Below, one piece after another: positions 51,937 to 61,762 of a stretch of 64,000 nucleotides of DNA. The notes beneath the pieces are model-generated. The model saw only the letters and a list, made by a program, of their open reading frames with translations. It was not told the DNA's origin and made no database searches. The position numbers and the translations under genes were made by a program. This stretch comes from CAYRNR01 sp964425605 (GTDB taxonomy: Bacteria > Myxococcota_A > UBA796 > UBA9615 > CAYRNR01): positions 1 through 64,000 of the forward strand of contig CAYRNR010000010.1 of assembly GCA_964425605.1 (NCBI GenBank). The letters are read 5' to 3'. Position 1 is the first letter of the stretch. Each line of letters opens with the position of its first letter.

Positions 51937-53347
51937 CGGAACCCTCCATCTCCAGCTCGATGAGTCGGTTGAGTTCGACCGCGTACTCCATGGGGAGCTC
52001 GCGCACGAACGGCTCGATGAACCCGTTGACGACCATCAGACGGGCCTGGTCGGGGTCGATGCCCCGCGCCTGCAGATAGAACAGCTGCTCGTCGGCGAGC
52101 TTGGACACCCGCGCCTCGTGTTCGACGCGCACGTCTCGCTCGGCGATCTCCATGGTCGGGTAGGTGTCGGACCGGGACGTGTCGTCGAGCAACAGCGCGT
52201 CGCATTCGACGCTCGTCTTGGCCCCCTTCGCCCCCTTGTGGACCTTGATCAGGCCGCGGTAGCTCGACTGCCCGCGGCCCTTGGAGATGGACTTGGAGAT
52301 GATGCGCGACGTGGTGTTGGGCGCCGCGTGGATCATCTTGGCGCCCGCGTCCTGGTGCTGGCCGTCGCCGGCGAAGGCGATGGACAGGACCTCGCCGTGG
52401 GCCCCCTCGCCGACCAGGTAGACGCAGGGGAACTTCATGGTCAGCTGGGAGCCGAGGTTGCCGTCCACCCACTCGACCACCGCGTCGCGGTGGGCCATGG
52501 CCCGCTTGGTGACGAGGTTGAACACGTTGGTGGACCAGTTCTGGATGGTGGTGTAGCGGATGTGGCCACGATCCAGCGCCACGAGCTCGACCACGGCCGA
52601 GTGTAGCGAGTTGCTGGAGTAGGTCGGAGCCGTGCAGCCCTCGATGTAGTGCACCGACGCGTCCTCGTCGACGATGATCAGCGTCCGCTCGAACTGCCCC
52701 ATGTTCTCGGCGTTGATGCGGAAGTAGGCCTGCAGCGGGATCTCCACGTGCACGCCCGGCGGCACGTAGATGAACGATCCGCCCGACCACACGGCGCTGT
52801 TGAGCGCGGCGAACTTGTTGTCCGTGGGCGGGATCACCGTGGCCCAGTACTTGCGCACGATGTCGGGGTGCTCGCGCAGGGCCGTGTCCATGTCCGTGAA
52901 GATGACGCCCTGCTTCTCCAGATCCTCCTGGATGGAGTGGTAGACCACCTCGGACTCGTACTGGGCGGTCACCCCAGCGAGGAACTTCTTCTCGGCCTCG
53001 GGCACGCCGAGCCGGTCGAAGGTCTCCTTGATGTTGTCCGGGACGTCGTCCCAGTCCCGCTCGGAGCCCTCGGAGGGCTTGAGGTAGTAGTGGATGTTGT
53101 CGAAGTCGATCTCCGACAGCATCTCCTGATCGCCCCACGTGGGCATGGGCTTGGCCTCGAAGGTGTCCAGGGCCTCGTGGCGGAAGGCGCGCATCCAGTC
53201 GGGTTCGTCCTTGTAGCGCGAGATCATCTCGACGATCTCATGGCTCAGACCCTTGGGCGCCTTGACCAGGTACTCCTCTGGATCGTGGAAGCCGTAGCGG
53301 GACTCGTAGTCCTGGTTGAGGTCGGCCAGCGCGGTGTGGGTGCTCAT
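51929..53347 (-). CDS. sufB: SufB, Fe-S scaffold
   Basis: A 472-residue protein, strongly conserved: GLSHEIVEMISRYKDEPDWM, SGGSFIYVPPGVHVEIPLQAYFRIN and KFPCVYLVGEGAHGEVLSIAFAG. The Cys in SVECDALLL matches the assembly-site Cys of known SufB. It builds the cluster in the SufBC2D complex. ATG 53347 follows GGGAG; GTG 53353 is an alternative. Confidence 0.95.
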   Translation of the reverse strand: MSTHTALADLNQDYESRYGFHDPEEYLVKAPKGLSHEIVEMISRYKDEPDWMRAFRHEALDTFEAKPMPTWGDQEMLSEIDFDNIHYYLKPSEGSERDWDDVPDNIKETFDRLGVPEAEKKFLAGVTAQYESEVVYHSIQEDLEKQGVIFTDMDTALREHPDIVRKYWATVIPPTDNKFAALNSAVWSGGSFIYVPPGVHVEIPLQAYFRINAENMGQFERTLIIVDEDASVHYIEGCTAPTYSSNSLHSAVVELVALDRGHIRYTTIQNWSTNVFNLVTKRAMAHRDAVVEWVDGNLGSQLTMKFPCVYLVGEGAHGEVLSIAFAGDGQHQDAGAKMIHAAPNTTSRIISKSISKGRGQSSYRGLIKVHKGAKGAKTSVECDALLLDDTSRSDTYPTMEIAERDVRVEHEARVSKLADEQLFYLQARGIDPDQARLMVVNGFIEPFVRELPMEYAVELNRLIELEMEGSVG

Positions 53348-53349
53348 GG

Positions 53350-54114
53350 TCACGCTCCCATCTCGGCGGCCTGGGCGAAGCCCTCGTAGCCGCTGTGCTC
53401 GAGGGCCAGGGCCTGCTCTGGACCGCCGGACTGGACCACCTTGCCGTTCATGAACACATGGACGTGGTCCGGCCGGACATGGTCGAGGATGCGCTGGTAG
53501 TGCGTGACCATCAGCACGCCCGCGCCCGCGTCCACGGCGCGGTTGATGCCGCCGGAGACGAGCTTGAGGGCGTCGATGTCCAGCCCCGAGTCGATCTCGT
53601 CGAGCAGGGCGAACGTGGGCTTCAGCATCGCGAGCTGCAGGATCTCCAGGCGTTTCTTCTCGCCGCCGGAGAAGCCGTCGTTGAGGTAGCGGATCGCGAA
53701 CTCCCGGGGGATCTCGAGCTCCTCGAATGCGGCGAACAGCTCTTTCCTGAAAGCACCCGCGGGTACCTCTTCTCCGCGTCGCGCGGCAGCGGCAGCGCGC
53801 AGGAAGTTGGCGACGGGCACGCCGGGTACGGCCACGGGGTACTGGAATCCCAGGAACATGCCGCGCCGGGCCCGGTCGTGGGGTTCGAGATCCTGGATCG
53901 GGACGCCGCCCAGCAGGATCTCGCCCTCGACCTTCAGCGCGGGGTGTCCCATCAGCGCGGCGGCGAAGGTGGACTTGCCCGAGCCGTTGGGACCCATCAC
54001 GGCGTGCTTCTCACCGGCGTAGACCTTCAGGTCCACTCCGTTGACGATGGCCTTGTCCTGGACGTGGACGCGCAGATCGCGGGTCTCGAGGATCGGGGTC
54101 GTGTCTTGGCTCAT
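53350..54114 (-). CDS. sufC: SufC, Fe-S assembly ATPase
   Basis: A 254-residue ABC ATPase: Walker A GPNGSGKST, signature NDGFSGGEKKRLEILQLAML, Walker B FALLDEIDSGLD, and VTHYQRIL. The YLNDGFSGGEKKR form is specific to SufC. It is the first gene of the minus-strand suf operon, with a palindromic operator 47 bp upstream. Confidence 0.96.
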   Translation of the reverse strand: MSQDTTPILETRDLRVHVQDKAIVNGVDLKVYAGEKHAVMGPNGSGKSTFAAALMGHPALKVEGEILLGGVPIQDLEPHDRARRGMFLGFQYPVAVPGVPVANFLRAAAAARRGEEVPAGAFRKELFAAFEELEIPREFAIRYLNDGFSGGEKKRLEILQLAMLKPTFALLDEIDSGLDIDALKLVSGGINRAVDAGAGVLMVTHYQRILDHVRPDHVHVFMNGKVVQSGGPEQALALEHSGYEGFAQAAEMGA

Positions 54115-54160
54115 GTCGTTCCCTTCGGCCAGCCCGGCCAGCCGGTTCGTTCGGTCCTGT

Positions 54161-54211
54161 TGTTAGCCGTGACTAACATACTTTTAGTAATCTATCTGGC
54201 GGGTCTGTCAA
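54161..54211 (-). promoter_or_regulatory. suf promoter with Fe-S-type palindromic operator
   Basis: On the minus strand, TTGACA (54206-54211) and TACTAA (54184-54189) with 16-bp spacing form a promoter. The palindrome at 54161-54178 (TGTTAGCCGTGACTAACA as read on the plus strand) covers the predicted start of transcription. It differs from the fumC operator at 28341-28358 at three positions, two of them the outermost base pair. A repressor bound there would block the suf operon. Confidence 0.75.
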
Positions 54212-54223
54212 GGGGCAAAGAGG

Positions 54224-54239
54224 TGGCATGGGGCTTGCT
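54224..54239 (+). promoter_or_regulatory. Sigma-54 promoter of iorAB
   Basis: TGGCATGGGGCTTGCT has GG at 54225-54226 and GC at 54237-54238 with correct spacing. Transcription would begin near 54250, about 50 bp before ATG 54301. Only one TGTCTC half-site is nearby, at 54264, just downstream of the start point. Confidence 0.75.
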
Positions 54240-54300
54240 TGGTACCTGGGCACCTGGACGGACTGTCTCACGCGCTTTATCGAGAACGACGGGAGCGAAC

Positions 54301-56142
54301 ATGGAACAGGAACTTCTGACCGGAAACCAGGCCGTCGCCCTGGCCGTCGTCGACAGCGGCGTCAAGGTGGCGACGAGCTACCCCGGTTCACCCACCGTCC
54401 AGATCCTCGAGACCATCGCCCGGACCGACGGCCTGCACGCCGAGTGGTCTCCGTCGGAGAAGGTGGCCCTCGAGGTGGCCATCGGCGCGTCGTTCGCCGG
54501 CGCCGCGGCCTTCGTGTCCATGAAGCACGTGGGCGTGAACATCTGCGCGGACCCGCTGATGACGTTCACCTTCACACGGCTCAACGGCCCGCTGGTCATC
54601 GCCGTGGGCGACGATCCGGGCCAGATCTCGTCCCAGAACGAGCAGGACAGCCGCATGTGGGCCGAGTACGGGCTGATGCCGATGTTGCAGCCCGGCACCC
54701 CCCAGGAGGCCTACGACCTGACGCGGATGGCGTTCGAGATCTCGGATCGGTTCGAGACGCCGGTGTTCGTGCGCATGGTCGATCGGACCTGCCACATGAT
54801 GGGACGCGTCGACCGTGTCGAACCGGCGGAGCGCGAGGCCACCGGGTTCGAGCCCGATCCGGTGCGCTACTACCAGATCCCGCCGTTCTCGCGCGAAGCG
54901 CGAGCGCGCGTCGAGGGCCGCATCCCCGCGGTGCAGGCCTGGCTCGAGGAGGGCCACGGGTTCCACCCGGAGATCCGCGACACCTCGCTGGGGATCGTCA
55001 CCTTCGGCGCCCCGCACCCCATCGTGCGCGAGCTGCTGCCCGACGCCTCCACCTTCAAGCTGGACGTGATCTGGCCGCTGCCGCTGGAGGCGCTGCGGGA
55101 GTTCGCAGCGCAGGTGGACCGGGTGATCGTGGTGGAGGAGCTGACGCCGTTCGTCGAGCAGAAGATGCGCCTGGCTGGCATCGAGTGCGAGGGGGCCTCG
55201 CTGTTCCCGCGATTCGGCGAGTTCAGCGCCACGCTGCTCGCCGGGGTCTTCGCCGAGCAGGGACTGTGCGAGCTGCCGGCCCCGGCGGCGCCCGAATCCC
55301 CCACCGACGTGGCACGCGGGGCCATGCTGTGCCCCGGTTGCCCCCATCGTCCGGTCATGGTGGCCCTGCGGGACCTCGGGATCTTCTGCCACGGCGACAT
55401 CGGCTGTTACCTGATGGGGTCGTACGAGCCCTTCGAGGTGCTGAACACCTCCATCTCCATGGGCGCCTCCATCGGCATCGCCCAGGGATTCGCCAAGGCC
55501 CTCGAGGGCACCGACAAGGAGATCCCCGACGTCGTGTCGGTGATCGGCGACTCCACGCTGTGCCACTCGGGGCTGCCGGCGGTGATCAACTACGGCTACA
55601 ACGACCACCGCACCAAGCTGTTGGTGCTGGACAACCGCGCCACGTCCATGACCGGCCTGCAGGACAACCCGGTCACCGGCAAGAGCGTGCGGGGCGATCA
55701 GAACGTCGCCGTGGACCTCGAGGCGGTGCTGCGCGCGCTGGGCATCGACAACGTCACCAAGGTCAACCAGTACAGCCTCGAGGCGTGCAAGGAGGTCTTC
55801 CGCCAGAAGTTCATGGAGGAGGAGGGCCCGCTGGCGGTCATCGCCACGGGCGAATGCGCGCTGAAGTACAAGAAAAAACGGCTGACCTATTACGTGGATC
55901 CCGACGTGTGCATCGGCTGTCGATCGTGCATCCAGGTGGGGTGTCCGCCCATCAGCATGCGGCAGTACCCCGGCCAGGAGGCCGGCGTGATGCGGTCCCA
56001 CATCGATCAGCAGCGCTGTGTGGGCTGCTCGGTGTGCTTCCAGGTGTGCCCGGTCAAGGCGATCAAGCCGCTGCCGCTGGGCCAGACCGCGGACGTGGCC
56101 GCGCCCCTCGACCTCACCGCCGACGAAGAGGTGGACCGATGA
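54301..56142 (+). CDS. iorA: Indolepyruvate:ferredoxin oxidoreductase, alpha subunit
   Basis: A 613-residue protein. The N-terminal domain has LTGNQAVALAVVDSGVKVATSYPGSPTVQILE; the TPP-binding part contains LCPGCPHRPVMVALRD and VIGDSTLCHSGLPAVIN. Two ferredoxin-like [4Fe-4S] motifs end the protein (CIGCRSCIQVGCPP and CVGCSVCFQVCPVK). With IorB it oxidatively decarboxylates arylpyruvates from aromatic amino acids to acyl-CoA, reducing ferredoxin. Oxygen-sensitive enzyme. It overlaps iorB by 4 bp. Confidence 0.93.
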   Translation: MEQELLTGNQAVALAVVDSGVKVATSYPGSPTVQILETIARTDGLHAEWSPSEKVALEVAIGASFAGAAAFVSMKHVGVNICADPLMTFTFTRLNGPLVIAVGDDPGQISSQNEQDSRMWAEYGLMPMLQPGTPQEAYDLTRMAFEISDRFETPVFVRMVDRTCHMMGRVDRVEPAEREATGFEPDPVRYYQIPPFSREARARVEGRIPAVQAWLEEGHGFHPEIRDTSLGIVTFGAPHPIVRELLPDASTFKLDVIWPLPLEALREFAAQVDRVIVVEELTPFVEQKMRLAGIECEGASLFPRFGEFSATLLAGVFAEQGLCELPAPAAPESPTDVARGAMLCPGCPHRPVMVALRDLGIFCHGDIGCYLMGSYEPFEVLNTSISMGASIGIAQGFAKALEGTDKEIPDVVSVIGDSTLCHSGLPAVINYGYNDHRTKLLVLDNRATSMTGLQDNPVTGKSVRGDQNVAVDLEAVLRALGIDNVTKVNQYSLEACKEVFRQKFMEEEGPLAVIATGECALKYKKKRLTYYVDPDVCIGCRSCIQVGCPPISMRQYPGQEAGVMRSHIDQQRCVGCSVCFQVCPVKAIKPLPLGQTADVAAPLDLTADEEVDR

Positions 56143-56735
56143 GCGCGCCCATCAACATCTACCTCGCCGGCGTCGGCGGTCAGGGCCTGGTGCTGGTGAA
56201 CCGGCTGCTCGCCCGCGCCGCGGTCCTGTCGGGCCTCGACGCCAAGAGCACGGACACCCACGGCCTGGCCATGCGCGGCGGCGCGATCATGGGCACGCTG
56301 CGCATCGGCGAGGAGGTGGGCACCTCCATCTTCCCCCAGGGCGCCGGGGATCTGCTGCTGGGCCTGGAGGCGCTGGAGGCCTTTCGCCACGTCCACATGC
56401 TGCGCCGTGGCGGTACCGTGGTGACCAGCACCGACGAGATCTGGCCCGCTCCGGTGCTGCTCGAGTCCCGGACCATGCCCCGCGACTGGCGCGACCGGAT
56501 CGCCGGGCTCGATCTGACCCTGGTGACCGTGCCCGCGGTGGAGCTCGCCCTCGAGGCGGGGGACTACCGCATGGTCAACGTGGTCATGGCCGGCGCCATC
56601 TCGCCGCTGCTGCCCCTGGATCTGGAGCGGCTCCAGCAGGCCACCGAGGCGCAGGTCCCTGCGGGAACCTACGAGAAGAACCTGCGCGCGTTGATGCTCG
56701 GGCGCGAGGCGTCCGAGGCCATCCTCGACGGCTGA
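56139..56735 (+). CDS. iorB: Indolepyruvate:ferredoxin oxidoreductase, beta subunit
   Basis: A 198-residue protein of the gamma-domain fold: INIYLAGVGGQGLVLVNRLLARAAVLSGLDAKSTDTHGLAMRGGAIMGTLRIG. It is the small partner of IorA and completes the enzyme. ATG 56139 overlaps the iorA stop. The activator gene follows 95 bp downstream. Confidence 0.92.
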   Translation: MSAPINIYLAGVGGQGLVLVNRLLARAAVLSGLDAKSTDTHGLAMRGGAIMGTLRIGEEVGTSIFPQGAGDLLLGLEALEAFRHVHMLRRGGTVVTSTDEIWPAPVLLESRTMPRDWRDRIAGLDLTLVTVPAVELALEAGDYRMVNVVMAGAISPLLPLDLERLQQATEAQVPAGTYEKNLRALMLGREASEAILDG

Positions 56736-56755
56736 ACCCCTACGACCCGCCGATC

Positions 56756-56788
56756 TGTCTCATTGCAGCTGTTGCGGACAGTGAGACA
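56756..56788. promoter_or_regulatory. Inverted TGTCTCA/TGAGACA pair before the sigma-54 activator gene
   Basis: TGTCTCA (56756-56762) and TGAGACA (56782-56788) are separated by 19 bp. The pair lies in the iorB-activator gap, 42 bp before GTG 56830, and matches the half-sites found at the sigma-54 promoters. No -24/-12 element follows, so autoregulation by a different mode, probably repression, is suggested. Confidence 0.75.
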
Positions 56789-56829
56789 CCATGCTATCGC
56801 TACGTCTCCCTCGACAGCTGGAGGTGGGC

Positions 56830-58664
<1,835 letters not shown>

Positions 58665-58674
<10 letters not shown>

Positions 58675-58706
58675 CACCTTCCGAGACAGCGTCCCTCGAC
58701 TGTCTC
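58665..58706. promoter_or_regulatory. Activator site of the rubrerythrin promoter
   Basis: TGTCTC at 58665, GAGACA at 58683 and TGTCTC at 58701 are spaced exactly 18 bp apart. The array begins over the stop codon region of the activator gene and ends 95 bp before the -24 element. An A/T-rich run lies between (58745-58780), suited to DNA bending by IHF/HU-type proteins. Confidence 0.8.
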
Positions 58707-58800
58707 GCCTGATCCCTGTTTGCTCAGCGACGAGCTAACACGCTGAAATTACAGCGAGAAACAAGTTTTTTGTTTTTCTTCGCCGGGTCGCGGCGAGGAT

Positions 58801-58816
58801 TGGCATGCCCCTTGCT
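58801..58816 (+). promoter_or_regulatory. Sigma-54 promoter of the rubrerythrin gene
   Basis: TGGCATGCCCCTTGCT has GG at 58802-58803 and GC at 58814-58815. It is nearly identical to the peroxiredoxin promoter at 20147. Transcription would start near 58827, 48 bp before ATG 58875, excluding an earlier in-frame ATG at 58770. Confidence 0.9.
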
Positions 58817-58874
58817 CTACTTCCGGGGCAACAACGCATACAACCGGCTCGACAGCTTGTTCGGAGGAGAAGAC

Positions 58875-59330
58875 ATGGGAGACTGGAACTCGGTTGAAGA
58901 CGTGCTCGACTACGCCATCCAGAGGGAGCAGGAGGCCGCCGACTTCTACACGGGCCTCGCCGCCAACGCCGAGCATCAGCACATGAAGGAGGTCTTCGAG
59001 GGCTTCGCCCGCGAGGAGGAGAGCCACAAGTCGAGGCTGCAGTCGATCAAGTCCAAGGGGATGTTCGGCAAGCCGCGAAAGTCGGTGAGCGACCTCAAGA
59101 TCGGGGACTACCTCGTCGCCGAGGCGCCCTCGGATTCCACCAACTACCAGGACGCCCTGATCCTCGCGATGAAGAAGGAGAAGGCCGCGTACCGCCTGTA
59201 CTCCGATCTCGCGGCCCTGGCCGACGACGAGGGCATGCGCAACGTGTTCCAGCGCCTGGCCCAGGACGAGGCGAAGCACAAGCTGCGCTTCGAGGTGGAG
59301 TACGACGACCGCATCCTGACCGAGAACTAG
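58875..59330 (+). CDS. Rubrerythrin-type ferritin-like protein
   Basis: A 151-residue helical protein. Di-iron ligands: DYAIQREQEAADFYTGLA, GFAREEESHKSRLQSI, ILAMKKEKAAYRLYSDLA and LAQDEAKHKLRFEVEYD. No rubredoxin domain is fused, but a rubredoxin gene lies two genes downstream as a likely electron donor. ATG 58875 follows GGAGGAGA. Confidence 0.88.
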   Translation: MGDWNSVEDVLDYAIQREQEAADFYTGLAANAEHQHMKEVFEGFAREEESHKSRLQSIKSKGMFGKPRKSVSDLKIGDYLVAEAPSDSTNYQDALILAMKKEKAAYRLYSDLAALADDEGMRNVFQRLAQDEAKHKLRFEVEYDDRILTEN

Positions 59331-59360
59331 ATCGCGTCACCGTGCGGGAGGCCGTGGGCC

Positions 59361-59609
59361 ATGACACACGAGTACAACGAGAACCTGCTCAAGACCCTGC
59401 GGCTGACCCGCGAGATGCTCGCGCTGGCGGACGAGGGCGACCGGGATCGCAACGACGCATCCTGTGGCATCATCTACGGGATACTCAGGGACTCGGCCTA
59501 CCGGCTCCGCAAGCTCGTCGAACAGGAGTGCGACAACCACAAACATGCCGGCAAGTGGGAGGGCGAGGATTGCTGCGCGCCTCTGTCGGCGGAAGGACCA
59601 GAATCATGA
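59361..59609 (+). CDS. Small helical protein of unknown function
   Basis: An 82-residue soluble protein with conserved-looking features: NLLKTLRLTREMLALADEGDRDRNDASCGIIYGILRDSAYRLRKLVEQECDNHKHAGKW and a C-terminal CC pair. It overlaps the rubredoxin gene by 4 bp, so translation is coupled. A small partner of rubrerythrin or rubredoxin is possible (inference). No family is recognised. Confidence 0.65.
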   Translation: MTHEYNENLLKTLRLTREMLALADEGDRDRNDASCGIIYGILRDSAYRLRKLVEQECDNHKHAGKWEGEDCCAPLSAEGPES

Positions 59610-59767
59610 ATCAGGAATGCATCGTCTGTGGCTGGATCTACGACCCTGCGGTGGGGGACCCCGACGGCGGAATCGCCCCCGGGACAGCCTTCGAGGACAT
59701 CCCCGACGACTGGGTCTGCCCCATCTGTGGTGTGGGCAAGGACCAGTTCGAGGTCGTCGAGAGCTAG
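59606..59767 (+). CDS. Rubredoxin
   Basis: A 53-residue protein with the complete Fe(Cys)4 site: CIVCGWIYDPAVGDPDGGI and DDWVCPICGVGKDQFE. Length, Gly/Asp/Trp pattern and CxxCG ... CPxCG spacing are those of classical rubredoxin. It should donate electrons to the neighbouring rubrerythrins. The ATG overlaps the upstream stop (ATGA). Confidence 0.95.
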   Translation: MNQECIVCGWIYDPAVGDPDGGIAPGTAFEDIPDDWVCPICGVGKDQFEVVES

Positions 59768-59812
59768 AGCGAACCGATAGGTAGGAGCCGAGCGCTCCTG
59801 TAGGAGGCCGTC

Positions 59813-60034
59813 ATGGCCAAGGGAACCCTGGTACACACGCCCAAGAACCCCACGCAGATCACCTATCGCTGCCGAGCGAGCAAGGGCTTGACCAAGTGGT
59901 GTTTCGCCCTGTGCACGCCCGTGAATGGGCGGGGCCCGTGTGGCCGGCCGGCGGCTCACGCCCTGCAGGGACGAACCCAGAGGGCCATCGCGCGCTACCT
60001 CGAGGCCGAGGAGGCCGAGGAGCCCGAGGCCTAG
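59813..60034 (+). CDS. Small Cys-containing protein of unknown function
   Basis: A 73-residue basic protein with an acidic tail. Cysteines occur as RCRASKGLTKWCFALCTPVNGRGPCGRP, a spacing that could bind metal but fits no motif I know. GTAGGAGG precedes ATG 59813. It lies between rubredoxin and reverse rubrerythrin. Confidence 0.6.
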   Translation: MAKGTLVHTPKNPTQITYRCRASKGLTKWCFALCTPVNGRGPCGRPAAHALQGRTQRAIARYLEAEEAEEPEA

Positions 60035-60133
60035 CGGGGGGCTTCAAACTGCAGCCCGGACCCGATAGGGTTCCCAGTTCACACGAACCCGGCCGGAACG
60101 GACCGGCCTGAACATACCAAGGGAAGAAACATC

Positions 60134-60682
60134 ATGAAGAAGTACGTCTGCACCATCTGTGGTTACGTTCACGAAGGCGACGCTCCCCCGGAGAAGTGCC
60201 CCCAGTGTGGCGCCCCCGCCGCCAAGTTCGAGGAGCAGAAGGCCGATGGCGACATGGCCTGGGCCGACGAGCACTTCATCGGCGTGGCCAAGGACGTGGA
60301 CCCCGAGATCCTCGAGGGCCTGCGCGCCAACTTCACCGGTGAGTGCACCGAGGTGGGCATGTACCTGGCCATGAGCCGCCAGGCCGACCGCGAGGGTTAC
60401 CCCGAGGTCGCCGAGGCCTACAAGCGCATCGCCTTCGAGGAGGCCGACCACGCCGCCCGCTTCGCCGAGCTCCTCGGCGAGGTCCTCGTCGCCGACACCC
60501 AGGCCAACCTCCAGGCCCGCGTCGACGCCGAGCACGGCGCCTGCGCCGGCAAGAAGAAGATCGCCACCCGCGCGAAGCAGCTCAACTACGACGCCATCCA
60601 CGACACTGTCCACGAGATGTGCAAGGACGAGGCGCGCCACGGCATGGCCTTCAAGGGCCTGCTGGACCGCTACTTCAAGTAG
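60134..60682 (+). CDS. Reverse rubrerythrin (N-terminal rubredoxin-like domain)
   Basis: A 182-residue protein. Residues 1-35 are the rubredoxin-like domain (CTICGYVHEGDAPPEKCPQCG). The ferritin-like domain follows with ANFTGECTEVGMYLAMSRQADREG, IAFEEADHAARFAELLGE and MCKDEARHGMAFKGLLDRYF. This inverted order defines reverse rubrerythrins, NADH-dependent peroxidases of anaerobes that also help against oxygen. The single rubredoxin-like domain resembles those in the 10316-11197 protein. Confidence 0.92.
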   Translation: MKKYVCTICGYVHEGDAPPEKCPQCGAPAAKFEEQKADGDMAWADEHFIGVAKDVDPEILEGLRANFTGECTEVGMYLAMSRQADREGYPEVAEAYKRIAFEEADHAARFAELLGEVLVADTQANLQARVDAEHGACAGKKKIATRAKQLNYDAIHDTVHEMCKDEARHGMAFKGLLDRYFK

Positions 60683-60696
60683 GGTATCGAACACCG

Positions 60697-60763
60697 GCAG
60701 GGGTCAAGTCTGGTCTTGAGTCTTTTCGCCGCGAAAAGACTCAAGACCAGACTTGACCCCTGC
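60697..60763. repeat. 33-bp perfect inverted repeat, REP-like element
   Basis: Arms 60697-60729 and 60731-60763 are perfectly complementary around a single C. The outer part reads GCAGGGGTCAAG, similar in design to the AAGGGGAC end of the palindrome at 387-459, but the inner sequence differs. It is located 15 bp after the reverse rubrerythrin stop and 35 bp before the Rieske lipoprotein start, where it could also act in mRNA 3' end formation. Confidence 0.8.
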
Positions 60764-60797
60764 TGCGTTGAGGACGTGGCTCAACCGGGAGAACACG

Positions 60798-61268
60798 ATG
60801 GTCCAGCGAATCGATCGAGACACGAGCCGGCGCCGCTTTCTGGTGATGTGCGGGGGCAGCGCCTGTGCCGTGACCTTGTTACCGGGTGTGTTGACCGGCT
60901 GCAGCGGCGGTGAGCCCACGGGTGAAGAGTCCCTGCAAGGGGATTGGCTCACCGTCGCGCTGGCCGACTACCCGGATCTGGAGCCGGTGGGGGGGATGGT
61001 CCTGATCGAGGTCACCGGCGAGGACCTGACCCTGGCCGTGGTCCGGCTGGCCGACGGGTTCGCGGCGCTGGACGGCACCTGCACGCACCAGGGGTGCCTG
61101 ATGTCGAGCTTCGACCTCGACGCCTCGGAGCTGGTCTGCGGCTGCCACAACTCCACGTTCGACCTGTCCGGCGACCCGACCGGCGGACCGGCCACCGAGC
61201 CGGTGGCCGCGTTCGAGACCGAGTACGACGAGGACGCGGACGAGGTCCGAATCCGCATTTCCGAATGA
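60798..61268 (+). CDS. Tat-exported Rieske [2Fe-2S] lipoprotein
   Basis: A 156-residue protein. The N-terminus carries the twin-arginine motif TSRRRFLVM and a lipobox LTGC, so it is a folded, Tat-exported lipoprotein. The Rieske motifs CTHQGC and CGCHNSTFDLSG follow (about residues 95-125). It may take part in extracytoplasmic electron transfer with the cytochromes encoded nearby. ATG 60798 follows GGGAGAA. An upstream in-frame ATG at 60753 lies in the palindrome and lacks a ribosome-binding site. Confidence 0.85.
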   Translation: MVQRIDRDTSRRRFLVMCGGSACAVTLLPGVLTGCSGGEPTGEESLQGDWLTVALADYPDLEPVGGMVLIEVTGEDLTLAVVRLADGFAALDGTCTHQGCLMSSFDLDASELVCGCHNSTFDLSGDPTGGPATEPVAAFETEYDEDADEVRIRISE

Positions 61269-61288
61269 GTATCCCGGAGGAATCCAAC

Positions 61289-61762
61289 ATGACCGCACCC
61301 ACCGAAGGAACGCCCGCACCCCTGTTCACCGCCGCGACCCATGACGGCGAGGTCTCCCTGTCGGATCTGAAGGGCAAGATCGTGGTGCTGTACTTCTATC
61401 CCAAGGACAACACCTCGGGGTGCACCAAGGAGGCTTGCGGCTTCCGCGACGTGCACGACGACATGCGCGCCCTCGGCGCCGTGGTGCTCGGGGTGAGCAA
61501 GGACAGCCTCAAGGCCCACGCCAACTTCACGGCCAAGCACGAGCTCAACTTCCCGCTGCTGTCGGACCCGGACCGCGAGGTCATCGAGGCGTACGGCGCC
61601 TGGGTCGAGAAGCGAAACTACGGCCGCACCTACTTCGGCATCGAGCGCTGCACGTACCTCATCGACGGCGAGGGCGTGGTCCGCAAGGTCTGGCGCAAGG
61701 TCAAGGTCAAGGACCACGTGGACCAGGTGTTCGAGGCCGTGCGCGAGCTGGCCGGATCGTGA
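61289..61762 (+). CDS. bcp: Bcp-type (PrxQ) thiol peroxidase
   Basis: A 157-residue peroxiredoxin. VVLYFYPKDNTSGCTKEACGFRD carries the peroxidatic Cys (CTKEAC, Cys also five residues later, typical of alpha2-type PrxQ). It reduces hydrogen peroxide and alkyl peroxides with thioredoxin. CCCGGAGG precedes ATG 61289, and its stop overlaps the next start by 4 bp. Confidence 0.93.
   Translation: MTAPTEGTPAPLFTAATHDGEVSLSDLKGKIVVLYFYPKDNTSGCTKEACGFRDVHDDMRALGAVVLGVSKDSLKAHANFTAKHELNFPLLSDPDREVIEAYGAWVEKRNYGRTYFGIERCTYLIDGEGVVRKVWRKVKVKDHVDQVFEAVRELAGS

Noticed and set aside
59781..59800. Hairpin AGGAGC...GCTCCT before the 73-residue protein
   Set aside because: The stem is only 6 bp with no T-run and overlaps the leader; not convincing as terminator or riboswitch.
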